This document shows, one piece after another, positions 49,446-63,110 of a DNA stretch of 64,000 bases; within the stretch, counting starts at the first letter, position 1, and the number at the start of each line of letters is the position of its first letter. Location of the stretch: positions 7,034,001 to 7,098,000 of the forward strand of contig NC_132971.1 in assembly GCF_047496725.1 (NCBI RefSeq), read 5' to 3'. The stretch is from Anoplolepis gracilipes (taxonomy: Eukaryota; Arthropoda; Insecta; Hymenoptera; Formicidae). Below the pieces are notes generated by a model. It did no database searches and was not told the origin of the DNA. It saw nothing but the letters and a program-made list of their open reading frames with translations. Made by a program: the position numbers and the translations under genes.

Positions 49446-50172
49446 CACTGTAAAAAAATATATGTAAAATGACGTGAATAATAAGTGTAAAATTACACAA
49501 ATAATTAAATAAAAGTATTTGTTCTTTGAAAAAACACGAAAACTTGGAATTCTTAAAGATTTCTTTTATATTTGAAAAAAATCGGGGAATTTTTTTCATT
49601 AGAATTCAGAAAATTTCTGAAAAAGTTCTTTAATAATTTTGCTTTTATAATGTAAGTAGTCGATAATCCGATCAGCTAACAATAAGTTATGAATTATGTT
49701 TTTAAAATATATATCCACCTCTTTACATATTCATATAATATGGACCTTGACAATTAAATTGAATACGCAGTATATATTCTTTATTGAAATTTGTAGTGAA
49801 AAAAATGTAGTAAAAAAAAATGGATATGTTATGTAAAGTATATTAAGTAAAAAAAATGTTAATTTTACGAAAGCTATTCAGTTTTTTTTTCATTACATTT
49901 GCAAATATAGCACTTGAAATTTAAGTGGCTTTGTATTTTTTTAGTGAACAGCATTAAAAACGTATATAGTAAAAAAAGCTTCTTTTAGAAAGTTACACTA
50001 AAAAAATCTTAAAAATATTCTTTTAGCTAGAATTTTGAAACAAAAATACATCCTAGAAGATCAGGGAGAATTTTCAGAGAATTTTTTTACAAAATTTTTA
50101 AGTAGACTCTTTGAAAATGTTTTATTGTATAATTATACTTATTATTTGCGCAATTTTACATTTTTTGCAACA
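49446..50172. mobile_element. Possible MITE or relic with ~80-bp imperfect inverted ends
   Basis: The left end has CACTGTAAAAAA, TGTAAAAT.ACGTGAATAATAAGTGTA and TTCTTTGAAAA. The inverse of 50095-50172 carries TGCAAAAAATGTAAAATTGCGC, AATAATAAGTATAA and TTTCAAAGA. Spacing is retained but identity is modest. The interior is AT-rich without a coding frame. Confidence 0.4.
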
Positions 50173-50549
50173 CATATATATATATATATGATTGCATTGT
50201 TAATATAAACGATTGCTATGCGACGAGTTTTGCAATTGCGATTTCGTCATTTATGCGTCTCGACTCGTAGCAGAACGCAACCGTTATTAAAGTCTAATTT
50301 TAGTACAACCTTTTGATAAATGTCACAGGGTTGAAAATGACTGTATAGAGTATTCGTTTAACGGTCATCGTCCTCGTGCGATTTTTGTCATCGCCGTCGA
50401 AATTAACGAAACGACCGGCTAATTTCGTCGCCGAGAATCCTCCGCGCGGGTGATTTGTCATTCCGATTCACGGCGGACAATTTCGCGTGTTGTTTTCGAT
50501 GTGGCCGTATGTCAGTCGTCATCGTTGGTCCGTGTGCTCATTCGAGATT

Positions 50550-50574
<25 letters not shown>
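50550..50574. repeat. Poly-A, 25 bp
   Basis: Uninterrupted A run, followed by purine-rich DNA. Confidence 0.95.
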
Positions 50575-50580
<6 letters not shown>

Positions 50581-52199
50581 TAAAAGAAACGCAAAGAGAA
50601 CGGTACCGCGTTGCGGGATATGGAGAAGGGAGAAAGGTACAACAGGGTGACTAGGCGGACACGAGCGAAGAGAGAAAGACGGGACGGGCTAAGCGGCAAA
50701 CATATAATATCGTTATCGACGGGCGTAGGTGTTGGCGCGAGCGCGTACACGCGCTTCGTCCGGATCGAACGAGGAGTGTCATCGCATTTAATTAAAATGT
50801 CACGCGCGTGATAAATGTCGCGTGCGAGCCGTGTGAAAGAAGCCGTCGCGTCGTCGCCGCGTTTCAGCTCGCGCTCTCCTCTCGCGTCCGCGTCCGCGCG
50901 CAGAGAAAATAACAAATGAAATTTGCTATCTTCGTGACATCTATACCGTTCTCCCTCCCGGTTGTGGGAAAAAGAGAGAGGGAAAGAGAGAAGGGAATAA
51001 AAAAGAAAGAGAAGAATACGCGAGGAGAGGGAGAGACGAAGGACCACGTCCATGTGCGTCGATGTCCGGCGACGAAGGAGAGTGGGAATTAGCGGCTCGC
51101 GCGCGTACTGGCATTCATCTCGTCGGGACTTTTCGGCCGTTAATTACGTAAGAGCGTAATTTTTCAATATACCGGCTTTAGTCCCTCAACGACGTACCGT
51201 GTAATCGCTTAGCGGCTGTAAACGTCCTGGACCGTTCTCTAGCTTTGTTCGCGTTGAGCGTATTGGTGGTATGTCACGAATGTGTCGAGGGACGACGGCT
51301 TTTTTCGATAACGACCACTCGATTAATCCGTAAATGGATGCTGCGATTCGGAAATTCACGATCGCACGTATAAACTTGAATTTTTCAATTTCCGAAGTAA
51401 ATCGCATTTGTATCATTTAACTCTTACGTTTAAATTATGTAGCATATAATTAGCGTAGAGTCGTTATATTTCCATTAAACTTTTTATCACGTTGCTGGAC
51501 ATTATCACATCTATCTTACACGGTTTTTGATTTAATTTCAAATAATAAATAATTAATTAATTTATCTTATCAACACATTTATCATTGTAGAAGAATATAT
51601 TTACAACTTTATTCCGCTTATTCTGCATATTCTTCGGATATTTCATGTAAAATTAGATATAATTATTACGATTGATTATAAGACATAAGAAATGTCATGT
51701 TACAGTCTGCATCAGTGTAAAAGATATAGTCGACAATCACACTTTTTTGATACTTAAATAAATAAAATTAATTAGATAAAATTAATTAAATAAATGAATT
51801 TTAAACGTCATGTGTGTATGTGTCAAATATCTTTCAAGTATCGAAGTCTGTACATCTTGCGCGTGACGTAATTTTGCGTCACCCGCGTCAATTAACTATG
51901 TTTGGAGTCGCGAGAACTGATAAAATCCCAAGTTTTACAAAAATATCGCGGTTACGTTCGAAGTTGCATATTTATCACGCGAGTCACAGATTCTTATGCA
52001 ATTTTCCATTCTCTCGTCGTTGAGCGTTTAAGTCCGATTTCACGCGGAGATGCTCGTCACAACTGGCACGCAATTTATTTTACGTAAACGCGCGAAATAT
52101 TAAATGATAATTAATTGTACGATTCAAAACAACAGAGAACGCATGAATAATGTATAAAAGGAACTTATTTCTCTTTTTCCTAAAATGTATGAAGTTTTT

Positions 52200-52532
52200 C
52201 GAATTTCTTCAAAAAAGATTTATGATATGTAAAGAGGTGGATTATAGCGCTTAAAAAAAATGTTCATATAAATTTATGCCATCGTTTGACTTTGTTTTTA
52301 AGTTTTTGTGTATTTTCAAAAATCTTTATCTCTTCTACCTTTCTACACAAGAAATGTTGAAAATTATCATCTTGGATTTAAACGCGCGCTATTGAATATC
52401 GATTTTATTTTTTTGAATTTTTCAGACATCTTTCGAATGCTTGCAATTTTCAATTCTCTGACAAGAATATTTCAATATTGTCAATAAACATCCAACAAAA
52501 CTTTTTCATATAATCGACACGAGACACCCTGT
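52200..52532 (-). mobile_element. Possible single-ended DNA-transposon relic
   Basis: Read on the minus strand it begins TACAGGGTGTCTCG, a form common at the ends of insect DNA transposons and similar to the termini of the element at 24.2 kb. The stretch AAACATCCAACAAAA (52485-52499) recurs at 10926-10940. No matching opposite end was found. Confidence 0.25.
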
Positions 52533-52786
52533 ACATAATCTAATTTCACGGATATAAGAATATATGAAACATATCTCGCATCTCCATCTTCACTTGGGCA
52601 TATTCAAATTATCCGATATCGATTATAGCATTCGCGCGCCATACCTTGTCGCTTCTTCCCGATCGAAGAGCGGAGATGACAGAAAGAAGCGCGTTGGAAC
52701 GCGCGTCGCGCGATTCCGTCCCTGGAATTCGATGATTCCGCGGAATGCTCGCGTACATACGTAATTCGTGCTCTCACGGTGCGCGC

Positions 52787-52792
52787 GTATAT

Positions 52793-52842
<50 letters not shown>

Positions 52843-52854
52843 TATATATATATA
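52787..52854. repeat. (AT)n with a (CA)n interruption
   Basis: Alternating TA of about 35 bp, then CACACA, then TA again. Confidence 0.9.
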
Positions 52855-53060
52855 CGATATCGATGGCTGCTTTCTCGCGACCGGCCTCGCATGCGCTCCG
52901 TTCTAACGTAATTCACGTACACAGGCCGCGCGCGATGCCTGATGAATGACTTTGCAATTATATTCTCATCAGCTCTCTCGCCTCGCTCCGGGTCTCACAC
53001 CGTTAACCTGAGCCGCTCGACGTGGACGTCGTATTTATTGTGTCATTGTGTATGTACATG

Positions 53061-53081
53061 CGTGTGTGTGTGTGTGTGTGT
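53061..53081. repeat. (GT)10 microsatellite
   Basis: Uninterrupted GT. Confidence 0.9.
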
Positions 53082-54161
53082 CCACCGCTCAGAGAAACAC
53101 GCCGCGACTCCATGCGCGGGTTTAGGTACTCGAATACCTGCCTGTACCTTCCGACCAGGTGTGACAGCGGCGTGTAATTTTTGTCGCGAGCTCCAACGAC
53201 GATAATTAGCGCGGTATTGTCGGCGTGGAAACGGCGTCGCGTTTTACGCGAGCGCGTTGAATGAAATTTCAACGTCGCTTATGCGGACTTGGATCCTCTC
53301 GCTCTATGTACTTCAGAAGAGGTATGCGGTCGGAACGGATGGCTTCTCGCGATAACGACGCGGTAAACTGTAACCTTAAGAAGCGAGAAGAACAATGGGA
53401 GCTTGTAAAGTAGATAATCGACGTGCTGATTACGAATTAAAGATTTTAATTTACATGGATAGCGTATCCTCTTTTTTTCCTTTTTTTTTTTTTTCGCCAT
53501 TAGAGAAAAGCGTCAAGTCACAGAAATTGAATCTTTAGATTATAGAATTGTAATTATCTCCTTGACACTATACGACGCCAGGTTCTTGCGATACATCGAA
53601 GACAAAGTTCAATTATATTATTATCGTGAATAAGCGATTTCTAACGTGATTTTTACCACGAGCAAGACTTTGTCCCCGGACGGAAAGATAGACGACGATT
53701 TTACGTTAATTCTGACGGATCGATCAGGCCGGGAATATATGTAGTTTTGGATGTTTGATAAGAATCGAAACACGCAGAGCTAACATAAGATAACGTAATT
53801 AATTCTCGATAGCAAGAAAGTATACCTGCCGGCGCCGATATCTCGACAATCCTCGCGAGCTCTCGTTTGTCCTGTTCGTTTCGAGAGAAACGTCTCGCTT
53901 ATCACGGGCGCGATCGGCGACTGTGAAAAACGGCGAGAAAAAGAAAATAACTCTGCCGCGAGTTGCGCGCCTTTAAACGCCTCTACTTCGTACAGAGTGT
54001 CACGCGTGTCACCGCACGCGGCGATAATTAATGAGGCGATCGCGCGGCTCGAATCTTAATTATTTATCGCTGCACCGTTGATTAATTACGGCCAACTGTG
54101 CGCGCCGTTTCGTGATGTATCGCGCGGATAAGCATGACGTCGTGAGTGACAAATCGTGCGT

Positions 54162-54165
<4 letters not shown>

Positions 54166-54192
<27 letters not shown>
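54166..54192. repeat. (CT)n microsatellite
   Basis: About 26 bp of uninterrupted CT. Confidence 0.9.
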
Positions 54193-54197
<5 letters not shown>

Positions 54198-57100
54198 CGT
54201 TTCTCTTTTTCTTTCTTTTTTTTCTTTCATTCTCGTTGCGCTTTGCTTCTCGCACCGCGGTCATAATGGGTCACGCGAAAGAGTATTCGAAACGCGCGCG
54301 TGGGATTTCGAAAGGAGGCTGTACATACTACACACTCGAGTGCCGATCTCACGAGTACCTTCACGTTCGAAGATAGCTACTTTCGGGTCGAACGCATCGC
54401 GCGCGTTTAGATACTCACATCATGACGCTTACATCATGACTGTGGATTTGGCAATTTTGTAACGATTAGTTTGACAGCTGTTTGATCCTCATTATGATTA
54501 AATATAAGATTAACAGAATATAATAAAAATTCTTTTCATCTTCTGTTTTTTTTTTTTTTTAATGATAAGACTGCCAATTCTTTAACATGATACGTGAATA
54601 TCTACATGCGACTCGAAAGTATCTTCAAACGTGAAGATACATAACTCGTTAAATCGCCGAGTACGCGTCATTTTCAAACGAGACAAATATCGAGTCGAAG
54701 AAAATGATTAAGAGTCGCTTGCAGGAGCAATTTGTGACGTCTTGTTATCTCAAACGATCGCGATTTTCTCGGTGAAAAATATATAATCCATCGGGTTCGG
54801 AGGATTTTGCGAAGTTACCATCATCACGATTCATCGAGCCAGACATACTTGCATGAAAATACGGCGCGCCTTATCTCCTGAGGTAAGTGTTGAACATTTA
54901 CACGCGATAAGAGCCGGGTTAGCACAAATGGCGCATATGGTGCCGCACTCCTGCCTAGAAATTAAGACATTACGCTCGTGGCTATAATTACTCGCGGTGA
55001 CGATACCTCTAGCACACGTGCTTCTGACGCAGAACAAATTTCCTATCGCAAATATAATCATCTGGAGATGACGTTAATTACTTTAAAAATTAGGACCGCC
55101 GGTTATTATGAAACCAACATATTGTTTGATAGGCGACGATTCGTCGATGTCACAGTAAACATCTTCATTATATTATACATAATTATTGATAGCAAGGAAA
55201 ACCAGCTAATTTTGAGATAATTCTCGCGTGATATTATATCTCGTAACACAAAGTTGCATCAACTGATGTCTCTGCTATGTTACATCATTACATGACACTG
55301 TCGTATAGCAATTATTACGCGTCACGAGAGGCGACGACACGCGATCGTCGTCGAATATGCAGGAGAGAATCGCATGAAAAAGAGTGAGAAAGAGAGAGGA
55401 AGGAGTGAGCGGAAAAAGGTGAACCGGAGAAGGCCCTCTCGTCGAAGTCCCACTTTGTGTACTAATTACTTAAACTCGCAATTAAGCGCACCCTCCCGAC
55501 GCGGGAAAAAGAAGTCGCAGAAGCGTGGTTTCGCACCTTCCTCTTGCCACTTTTCTCCTTCGTGCGCACGCACGCACGCACATAATAAAATCTCCTTTCC
55601 TTCTCCTCGACACGCTCTCTTATATACGTTTTCCTGCTCTCGCACGTTTCCTTCTCTACCGCACGTCCGTTGTAAAGCATTTAATTAAGACGCATCCCAA
55701 GCGTGATTAAACGTGTACGGAATTGAGCAAATTGCTAAGACGGCTAAATTAGGAAGAAGAAATTTTTTATTTATTGCATTTTTATTTTCGTGACCTTTTA
55801 CTTAGATTTTTTTTCAAGCCTTTCTCCAAAATTTTTTTATGATATATTTCTTTCGTACGCGCGATACGGGACTAATGAATTTCTGGCAGCTAATTGCCAG
55901 AGATGAGTGAACGGCCTCCGCTTATCGGTGCCTCTTTCACGCGTACGTAGAACGCAATGCAGCGCACGCGCGTTTGAATCCGACGCATTAAGTGAGATAT
56001 ATACGCGTGGAGCGCGTGGTCACGCATGCGCTCGACGTGGCCGGATCCAATCAGAATTCGCACTCGGGGGCGACGTATGGGAGAGAAAAATGGCTTTCGT
56101 CGATTCGCGATATCCGCATTCTCTTCTGTCAGAGGGATTAAGATTAGAAGACAAGATAAAGATATGTGTACGTAAAACTTTAAGTTAAATATCTCATAGT
56201 AAAGTTTTTTTTACTTGATCGAGTGATTGACAATCTCTATATTTATGATGCAACCTTTGTGAACGTTTGTTTTATCAAAAATTTGATAGATTTAAAAAAA
56301 AATTCTTAGAAAATTATCAAGAAGATGTGATAATTTTTATTTTTGTATGATTGCTCTTTCTATTTTCGAAGGAATAAATATTAAATGAAATTTTTTCTCT
56401 TCAACTCTCTAATGATATTTTCAACTTCGTTTACGCAGACACCTAAGAGGATTGTCGATATAACTTTAACCAATCGTGGGCTGTAGCTGTGAGTAGTAAA
56501 TAAAAATATTCACTCCATCTGCCAATTATCGATTTCGTACCGGGTCACAAATGGCTCGAATAAATCGCGTCTTCTCGAAGAAATCGCTCTAGTGGCCTGG
56601 TCGGAATTAAAGTTGGCCGGAAGAATGATACGCGAAACTTTACCCGCTTCGAACTTTAACCGCCGATATTTCCGATTCGTTCTCCCTCGTTCTGTCTCAC
56701 GCCGCCGTTATATTTCTTTTCAAGTAAAAAGTTACATTACTTTGTAACAAAATATCTCAATTAATTTTCCTCCCCCGTAAACTTTTACTGTAAATTTCTC
56801 AATAATTTCTATTAATTTAATGTCGTGACGTCTGTGTATTCTAACTCATATTTTAAAACTTACACAAACTTGTATTTTTTCACAAAATTAAATTAAAAAG
56901 ATTAAAAGAAATCTCATTTATGTGAAATTAATATATGTATATACATATTACATACACTTGATATATATGTTTGCGCATATTCATGGCCGAGAGAGCTTGA
57001 CGCCGCTTCCGCCTCGTAAGGATTACAACCACGTGACGGAAGGTGTAAATCTACCGTAGTATTCGTTGTCTAACTCACACACATCGTCGAAGTGGAGACA

Positions 57101-60100
57101 CGCGCCACCGAACAAAAGATCCGGCCAGATTATCGATCGTCGATTCCAAGGAATTTCAGTTATGCTCGTGTATCTTGAGGAAGGGATCGGATGATTTGTC
57201 CCGCTGGACAAGTTTCGATTCCTTCCTCGGCTATTACCGTTATCGGAGAAACGAATAAGAAAACACGAATCCCGTTTATAATGTTTTTACGCTCGAAATT
57301 GCTTCAAACATTGATTTGATGTTAAATATATATATTTGACATATTAAGATAAACCATAAATCGAGTAAAAGAATTTATAAAAAAATATATCGTTAAAGAA
57401 CGAAGTTTATTGACATTTCTATTGTAAATTAAAAATTAAATGTTAGTATCCATATATCACACATATATCTATATATCACACATTGTAAGTAAAAAATTAA
57501 AACTAGAAACGGTATAAATTTTTGCTGAAAAAATATATACTCGGTTTTCGTAGAAAAAGTATAACGCACGAGTAACAAGAAGCGCTTTTGAAATTTTAAG
57601 CGTGAAATAATTATTTCTCTCTAATATAATTATTATGAAGTATATAAAAATTCTTCAGTAATGTACCACTATTTTTTCACATTTTTCTGCTAATACACTA
57701 TCTCTCTTTCAATAGTATGTGTAAAGGGATATGATGTATATTTTATTTTTAACACCTAAGATTCATCGGCTCTCTCTACCGTACGATTATTAACGTTATT
57801 GTAAATCATTCGTCAACAACGTTCACGGCCGGATGCATTTCCGGTGACCATGCGCGCTTTACTCGTAGAAATCCGGGAGAGGCAACTCGCGTGTCTGTAG
57901 TAAACGGGCGTGAAAATGAGATTCCATTCGGCCATTTTATTGTCTGTCGCGGCACAAAACGAAATACGACATCAAAGACAGTCGGAGTTATCGCCGCCGG
58001 TGGTACATTTCGATATTAATCCCCTCTCCCCTGCATCTCTCTAATAAACCGTCGTTCCCCTTTGACGATGGCTCGCGAGCGACATTGACGGGATTATACG
58101 AGCGTCACGCGATTGTGCGAATGCGCGAGAACATGAGGGGTAATTATGCGTGTATCTAACGGAATTCGACCAGTCTTTCTTTGACAATACGTTTGTGGCG
58201 CTTTTGCGCAGTCCGCTTGGGGTAATTGCCTTTAATAAACTCGCTTGACGTGAGTCGTCAATGAAACATTTTTCATGAAATCTAAATCATTTTCCTCTCT
58301 TATTTCCTAACATTTTTATTTTAATTAATGATTGCTGGAATTGTAGCTTTAATTTAATATGTCAATGTTTTTAGCTTTTCTATCTTTAAAGTAATGTGTT
58401 TTTGATGACCGGAAAAGTCTAGTAAGCGAAAAACTATGGTATATTCCAATTTTTACTATTCTGTATTTTATTTAATGGAATGACAACTAGTAAAAACTAT
58501 AAAAATAAAACTATATATGTAACACTAAAATTTATTTATATAACTTTAAAAGATATTTTTGATTTAATTAATAAATCATACTAATCGTTATAGTTTAAAA
58601 AATGAAATTAATATATATATATATGTATGTATATGTATGATGCAATAACAGTCATTTAAATGAATATATAAAATTTTTAAAACAAAAATTTTTGAGATAA
58701 AAATGTTAATTAAAGTAAATTTTATATTAATTTTTAGTTTAATAAAAATGTTTATAGTAACAGATTAACAATTTTTATTAATATAAATTTTCGCGTTTAC
58801 CATTCAACATTTTCTAATAAAAAATCTAATTTATTTGCTATGTCGATTTCTAATCCATTACAGATTTTACTGTGGATATTGTGGATGCTGAATCAGAAAA
58901 CACTCAATTATAATGAATATAAATAGAAAGATTTTCTATTTATTCTAACATTTGAACAGAAAAGATCAGTTTTTTTCGGAAACCAGTTTTTATCACTGAT
59001 ATAGATTTTATTTGAAAAATGGAACTTTAGTAACCCTGATTTTTGGTTCAACGAGCCGTGCAATTTTTTGTGTTATGCCCAGATTAAATATGATAATTTG
59101 ATGCATTTCATATGAAATCCGATTAAATGTTCTCTGATTACTCTGATACTTTACGATTTTCAAAGAGAATGAAAGCTTCCAAGTTTAATTTATTCGACTC
59201 TAACTTGACTCAGTATTCTGCGTTTTAATTGCATGCCGTATTTCAGCTCGGAATTAATCTCATTGTGAACGTAATTACTAGCAATATATGAATATTATAC
59301 GAGATGCGTATCAATTAACGACAGCCCAAATACAATATGTCTGTCGATTAACATGAAGCAAAGTTTCAAAAAGTCTATGAAATTTTTTTTATGATACTCT
59401 GTAAATACGATGCAATTATATAATCAATTTTAATATATATATATACTTTATTTCGCTTTCTATTTGTTTCTTCTTTTTCGTAAAATTTACTAAAACAGCT
59501 TTGAATTTTTCAAATTTGTTTTTATGATGAGTAGATGTGTACGCTTCTGAATATTTCTTGTTTTTTCATCATTGTTGGCGAAGAGGCGCGGTATGGCAGT
59601 CACACAAATCATCGTCGCAGAAATCTAATTTACGAGCGCGCACATGGCTTAGGGACGAGTCTATACCCGGGTCCAGCTAAACGTGGGAAGTTGAAAAATG
59701 CGAATGCCCATTAAAAGATTCGGTGACGGCCTTCGTGGTCGTCCGTGCCGATTCATCGCTTACCGGTTTCACGGACAACCCTACCAGCGCTAATTTACTG
59801 GTCGGCTTACCACGATTAGCCAGGTTCTTTGTCACCTATATCGAGCCAGATGTCAGTGGTGTCTCGACGATCCGGTATCGGTTTTGTTTGAAACACGAAC
59901 GCGATATCCGACAATCTAGGATATGTATCTCGTTTCGGAAATGTTCTGTTAGGCAATTAGAAGATAACGGTCTGAAACATAGTGTTACAATTCGACATGA
60001 AGAAAACAGTAATATCGATTTCCAACGCCTCGTCTCCCCTTTTTATCTTCTCGCAAGTCTTCGCGGCTGGCACTTTTTTTTAGTAGTATCTCGAAAGTTA

Positions 60101-62224
60101 ACAATAGGAGTTAATATGTATGTGATCTGTGGATGACTGGAATACTGTATGGAGACCGTTCGAAAACTCCAGTGTCGTAGAGAATAGTGAATAATTTATG
60201 AACACAAGAGGGAAAACGGAGAAAACGGGATTCGAGCGTGCTAAATCGCTCCACTTTTCACGTCACCTCTGCCTGCGGGAGAGCAGTCCCGTGGAAACTC
60301 TCCGAAAAATTGCAGGCTTGAAAAATAATGCGATTTAGAGTGAAAGAGAAAGAGAGATCGCACAGTTCGAGATTCGAAAATTTTAATAACCCCTCACACA
60401 CCTGCGCGTATCGTTCTCGCGTCGCAAACGAAGCGGGGGACGAGGTATGGAATCCTGGAGACCTGGTTATCCTAATATGACACGTCCGACACGACCGGCA
60501 GCCACCCGTTGGGAGCAGAACCTTTAATATATTCGTACCTGGTGTCCTCGACGCAGGCCGGTTACTACTTTCAGGGCCGCATCCAAATTCTTCATTCTTG
60601 TTCATTCGCTGACCGCAATATTAGTCTATTGTCGAATATTGAAATGATGTTGGTTGGTAATTTGTCATTAAGAAAGATGAGTTTATGATAATTGCAGCAT
60701 TACAATTTTAAAATTTCTCGATAAAAAGTAACTTTAGAACTCTTTTAATTAAATGTCTTATATTAAAATTGAAACATTAATTTTTAATATTGAAATATTG
60801 CATTATTTAGAATTGATTTTGTTGTTTTAATTTCATATTTATTGTCAATTAGTTGAAAGTTTTTAATAAAAAAAAGGGATACAAAAAATTTTTTATTTTT
60901 TTTAGATACAAAATATTATATAGAAATACACACATATAAAATATTAATATTAAATATAATTGTATAAAACGGTAAAGTGAATAAAGTTTTAACAATATTG
61001 ATAACAATTAATTGCTACCGAAATATTCATGAATTTGCTGTTCGCAAAATAAATTTAAAAATTAATTAAAAACTCACCGACCTTTGTACTGCTAAAATTA
61101 TGTTAATGCAATTAATTACTCTTCTATGATTTTAATATTAAAATATTTTCTAAATTAATTATTTTCGAAATAATTTAATGCTGAATTTTTTTGCTCACCG
61201 TTTAACTTACAATTAGAAAAATGTGTGGCGATATTATATTTTTAGTTGACAAGAATAAAGTATATTAAAATAAGTTAATGTTTTTATATATTTTACGTAC
61301 TTTTATTTTAAAATTAAAATGTTTCTCCTGAATAAATTGATCTTCATATTACTCGCAAATTTAACGCTCATGAAATAAGTTTTCGAGTTATAATATGTTT
61401 AAAAATATGTTTAAAAATAATATTTTGATATAAAATATTTTAAATAATATGTTGAATATATTTTAGAATAAGAGATTTAAAATATTTTATATACATCTTA
61501 TGTATTACACAATTATGTAAATTGAGTCATCATTGCGAAGATAAATGAGCAATTAATTTTCCAAATAATTAATATTAAATTAATAAAATTATAAATTGCT
61601 TACCTTTTATTATGGTTACCTTGCTGTCATTCAATGCTTTTCTGGATCGTCTTCTCACTTGTTTGTCTTTTGTTGGTCCTTCATGACATTCATGCGACGC
61701 TCACTTGCCAAGACGATTAATTATAATCACGCGCGCACTAATCACCAGAATATGATAATTGCGGTACTTTACATATTGTATATAATGTTCTCAACGTTCA
61801 TTCTCATTTTTTAAATTTTTTATTTCAAGACAAGATAAAAATAGATATACAAGTTAGAATTAAAGTTAAAATATTTAAGAATGTTCTATCGCTTTATTGA
61901 TTCAAGCGATTAAATTCGATAAAGTATGTACGTGATACCAGATCACTGATGTATAAGCGTCGAATATCTGACTGATAATCGAGAAATATTAAAATGCGGG
62001 ATTAATAACGTGTTATTAATTAAATATATCGCATAATGAGGCAAACTGTTTCGTATGTCCATGTTTTGTTAATGAATAAAAAATTGAAAAATGATGTTTG
62101 TCATTTTATTTGGTATGATTATTAAGTACTTATTCGACGCAATTATTGCAAAAATTAATTACTCTCACTGGTTGATAATCCTTAATTATTCGTAGATCGT
62201 TTGGCACTTGGTATTTATTTTAAT

Positions 62225-62320
62225 CGTATTTCGAGATATAATAATATGACGACACACAGTCTCGCGTCCTTCCCGCTCGAATTTCGTCGTGCGAATGTCA
62301 ACATAGCGATTGTTTGTAAT
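62225..62320 (+). repeat. Inverted non-coding duplication, left copy
   Basis: The reverse complement matches 63000-63110. An 18-bp identical core lies at 62258-62275 (AGTCTCGCGTCCTTCCCG), with diverged similarity on both sides (GACATTC / GTCATTC, ATTATAT). The surroundings are AT-rich, so the GC-containing core stands out. Confidence 0.65.
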
Positions 62321-62329
62321 TTTATATAT

Positions 62330-62408
62330 ATATATGTGTGTGTATGTGTGTATGTGTGTGTGTGTGTGTGGGTGTGTGTCTGTGTGTGTGTGTTTGTGTG
62401 TGTGTGTA
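62330..62408. repeat. Imperfect (TG)n microsatellite
   Basis: TG repeats with scattered TA, GG and TC interruptions, adjoining the left copy of the 62/63-kb inverted duplication. Confidence 0.9.
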
Positions 62409-62999
62409 TATGCCGCAAAGAACAGTTAATCCACTTACGCCAGTTAAAAACATCTAACGTATTACAAAGTAAATACAGAATACCTATTCAAGTCCTTGAA
62501 TTCAAATTAATTATTCATAGAGTTGATGAGATGTATCACATGGCATTTCATTACTTGAATTTTTTGTATTACTACGCACTATTAATCTGAAAATAAGAGG
62601 TAGAAATTATAACATAATTCGAATCCAAATGTTGTTGAAGAAACAATTATGTAGTATTTATGTCACAGTGAAACGATAATTTTTTAAATTTCTTTCTCTT
62701 GTTGTTTCGATTCTTATTTGAAATGTATATAAATCGTGCGCGCAATATTTGCTTAAAAATTGGATAAATATTGATTCGATACGTTTATAATTAGTTAATC
62801 ATAAGAGTTAATTATTCGTACGAAATAATCACGTTTTAATATTTCTCGATATTTTGTCGCAATCATACCTCGAGAAATAAGACGTCATATATACATGAGT
62901 TAGTTTCATACTAATATTTTAAACGGTTCACACATTTTACGTAACTAATAATGTTAAACTATATATTGTGTAAATATTTGATGGCCTTTATAACGCGCT

Positions 63000-63110
63000 A
63001 CTGTTTACATGCGAAGGTCTTATTGTCATTCACGCGGCAAAGCTTGAACGGGAAGGACGCGAGACTTTGTGTAAATATATGTACTAAGATTATATTTCAA
63101 ACCATACTCT
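63000..63110 (-). repeat. Inverted non-coding duplication, right copy
   Basis: Partner of 62225-62320 with the identical core at 63049-63066. About 0.7 kb separates the copies. Frames through both read GKDARLCV at the core, but they diverge immediately outside it and hit stops, so coding is not favoured. Confidence 0.65.

Larger units (their letters stand above)
50173..62224. other. Large intergenic block
   Basis: CpG-rich patches at about 50210-51400, 52590-54430, 54600-55710, 57000-57260, 57770-58250 and 59580-60600, with AT-rich DNA between. From 60600 onward it is nearly all AT-rich. Frames of 137 codons (59723-60136, +) and 115 codons (60258-60605, -) are the longest, with no recognisable domain. 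I do not call genes. Confidence 0.55.

Noticed and set aside
59723..60136. 137-codon plus-strand frame
   Set aside because: No recognisable domain or promoter context; length compatible with chance in GC-containing DNA.
60258..60605. 115-codon minus-strand frame with a Cys-rich segment
   Set aside because: The GGCRSCRTC stretch does not match a zinc-binding family; no start context or conservation evidence.
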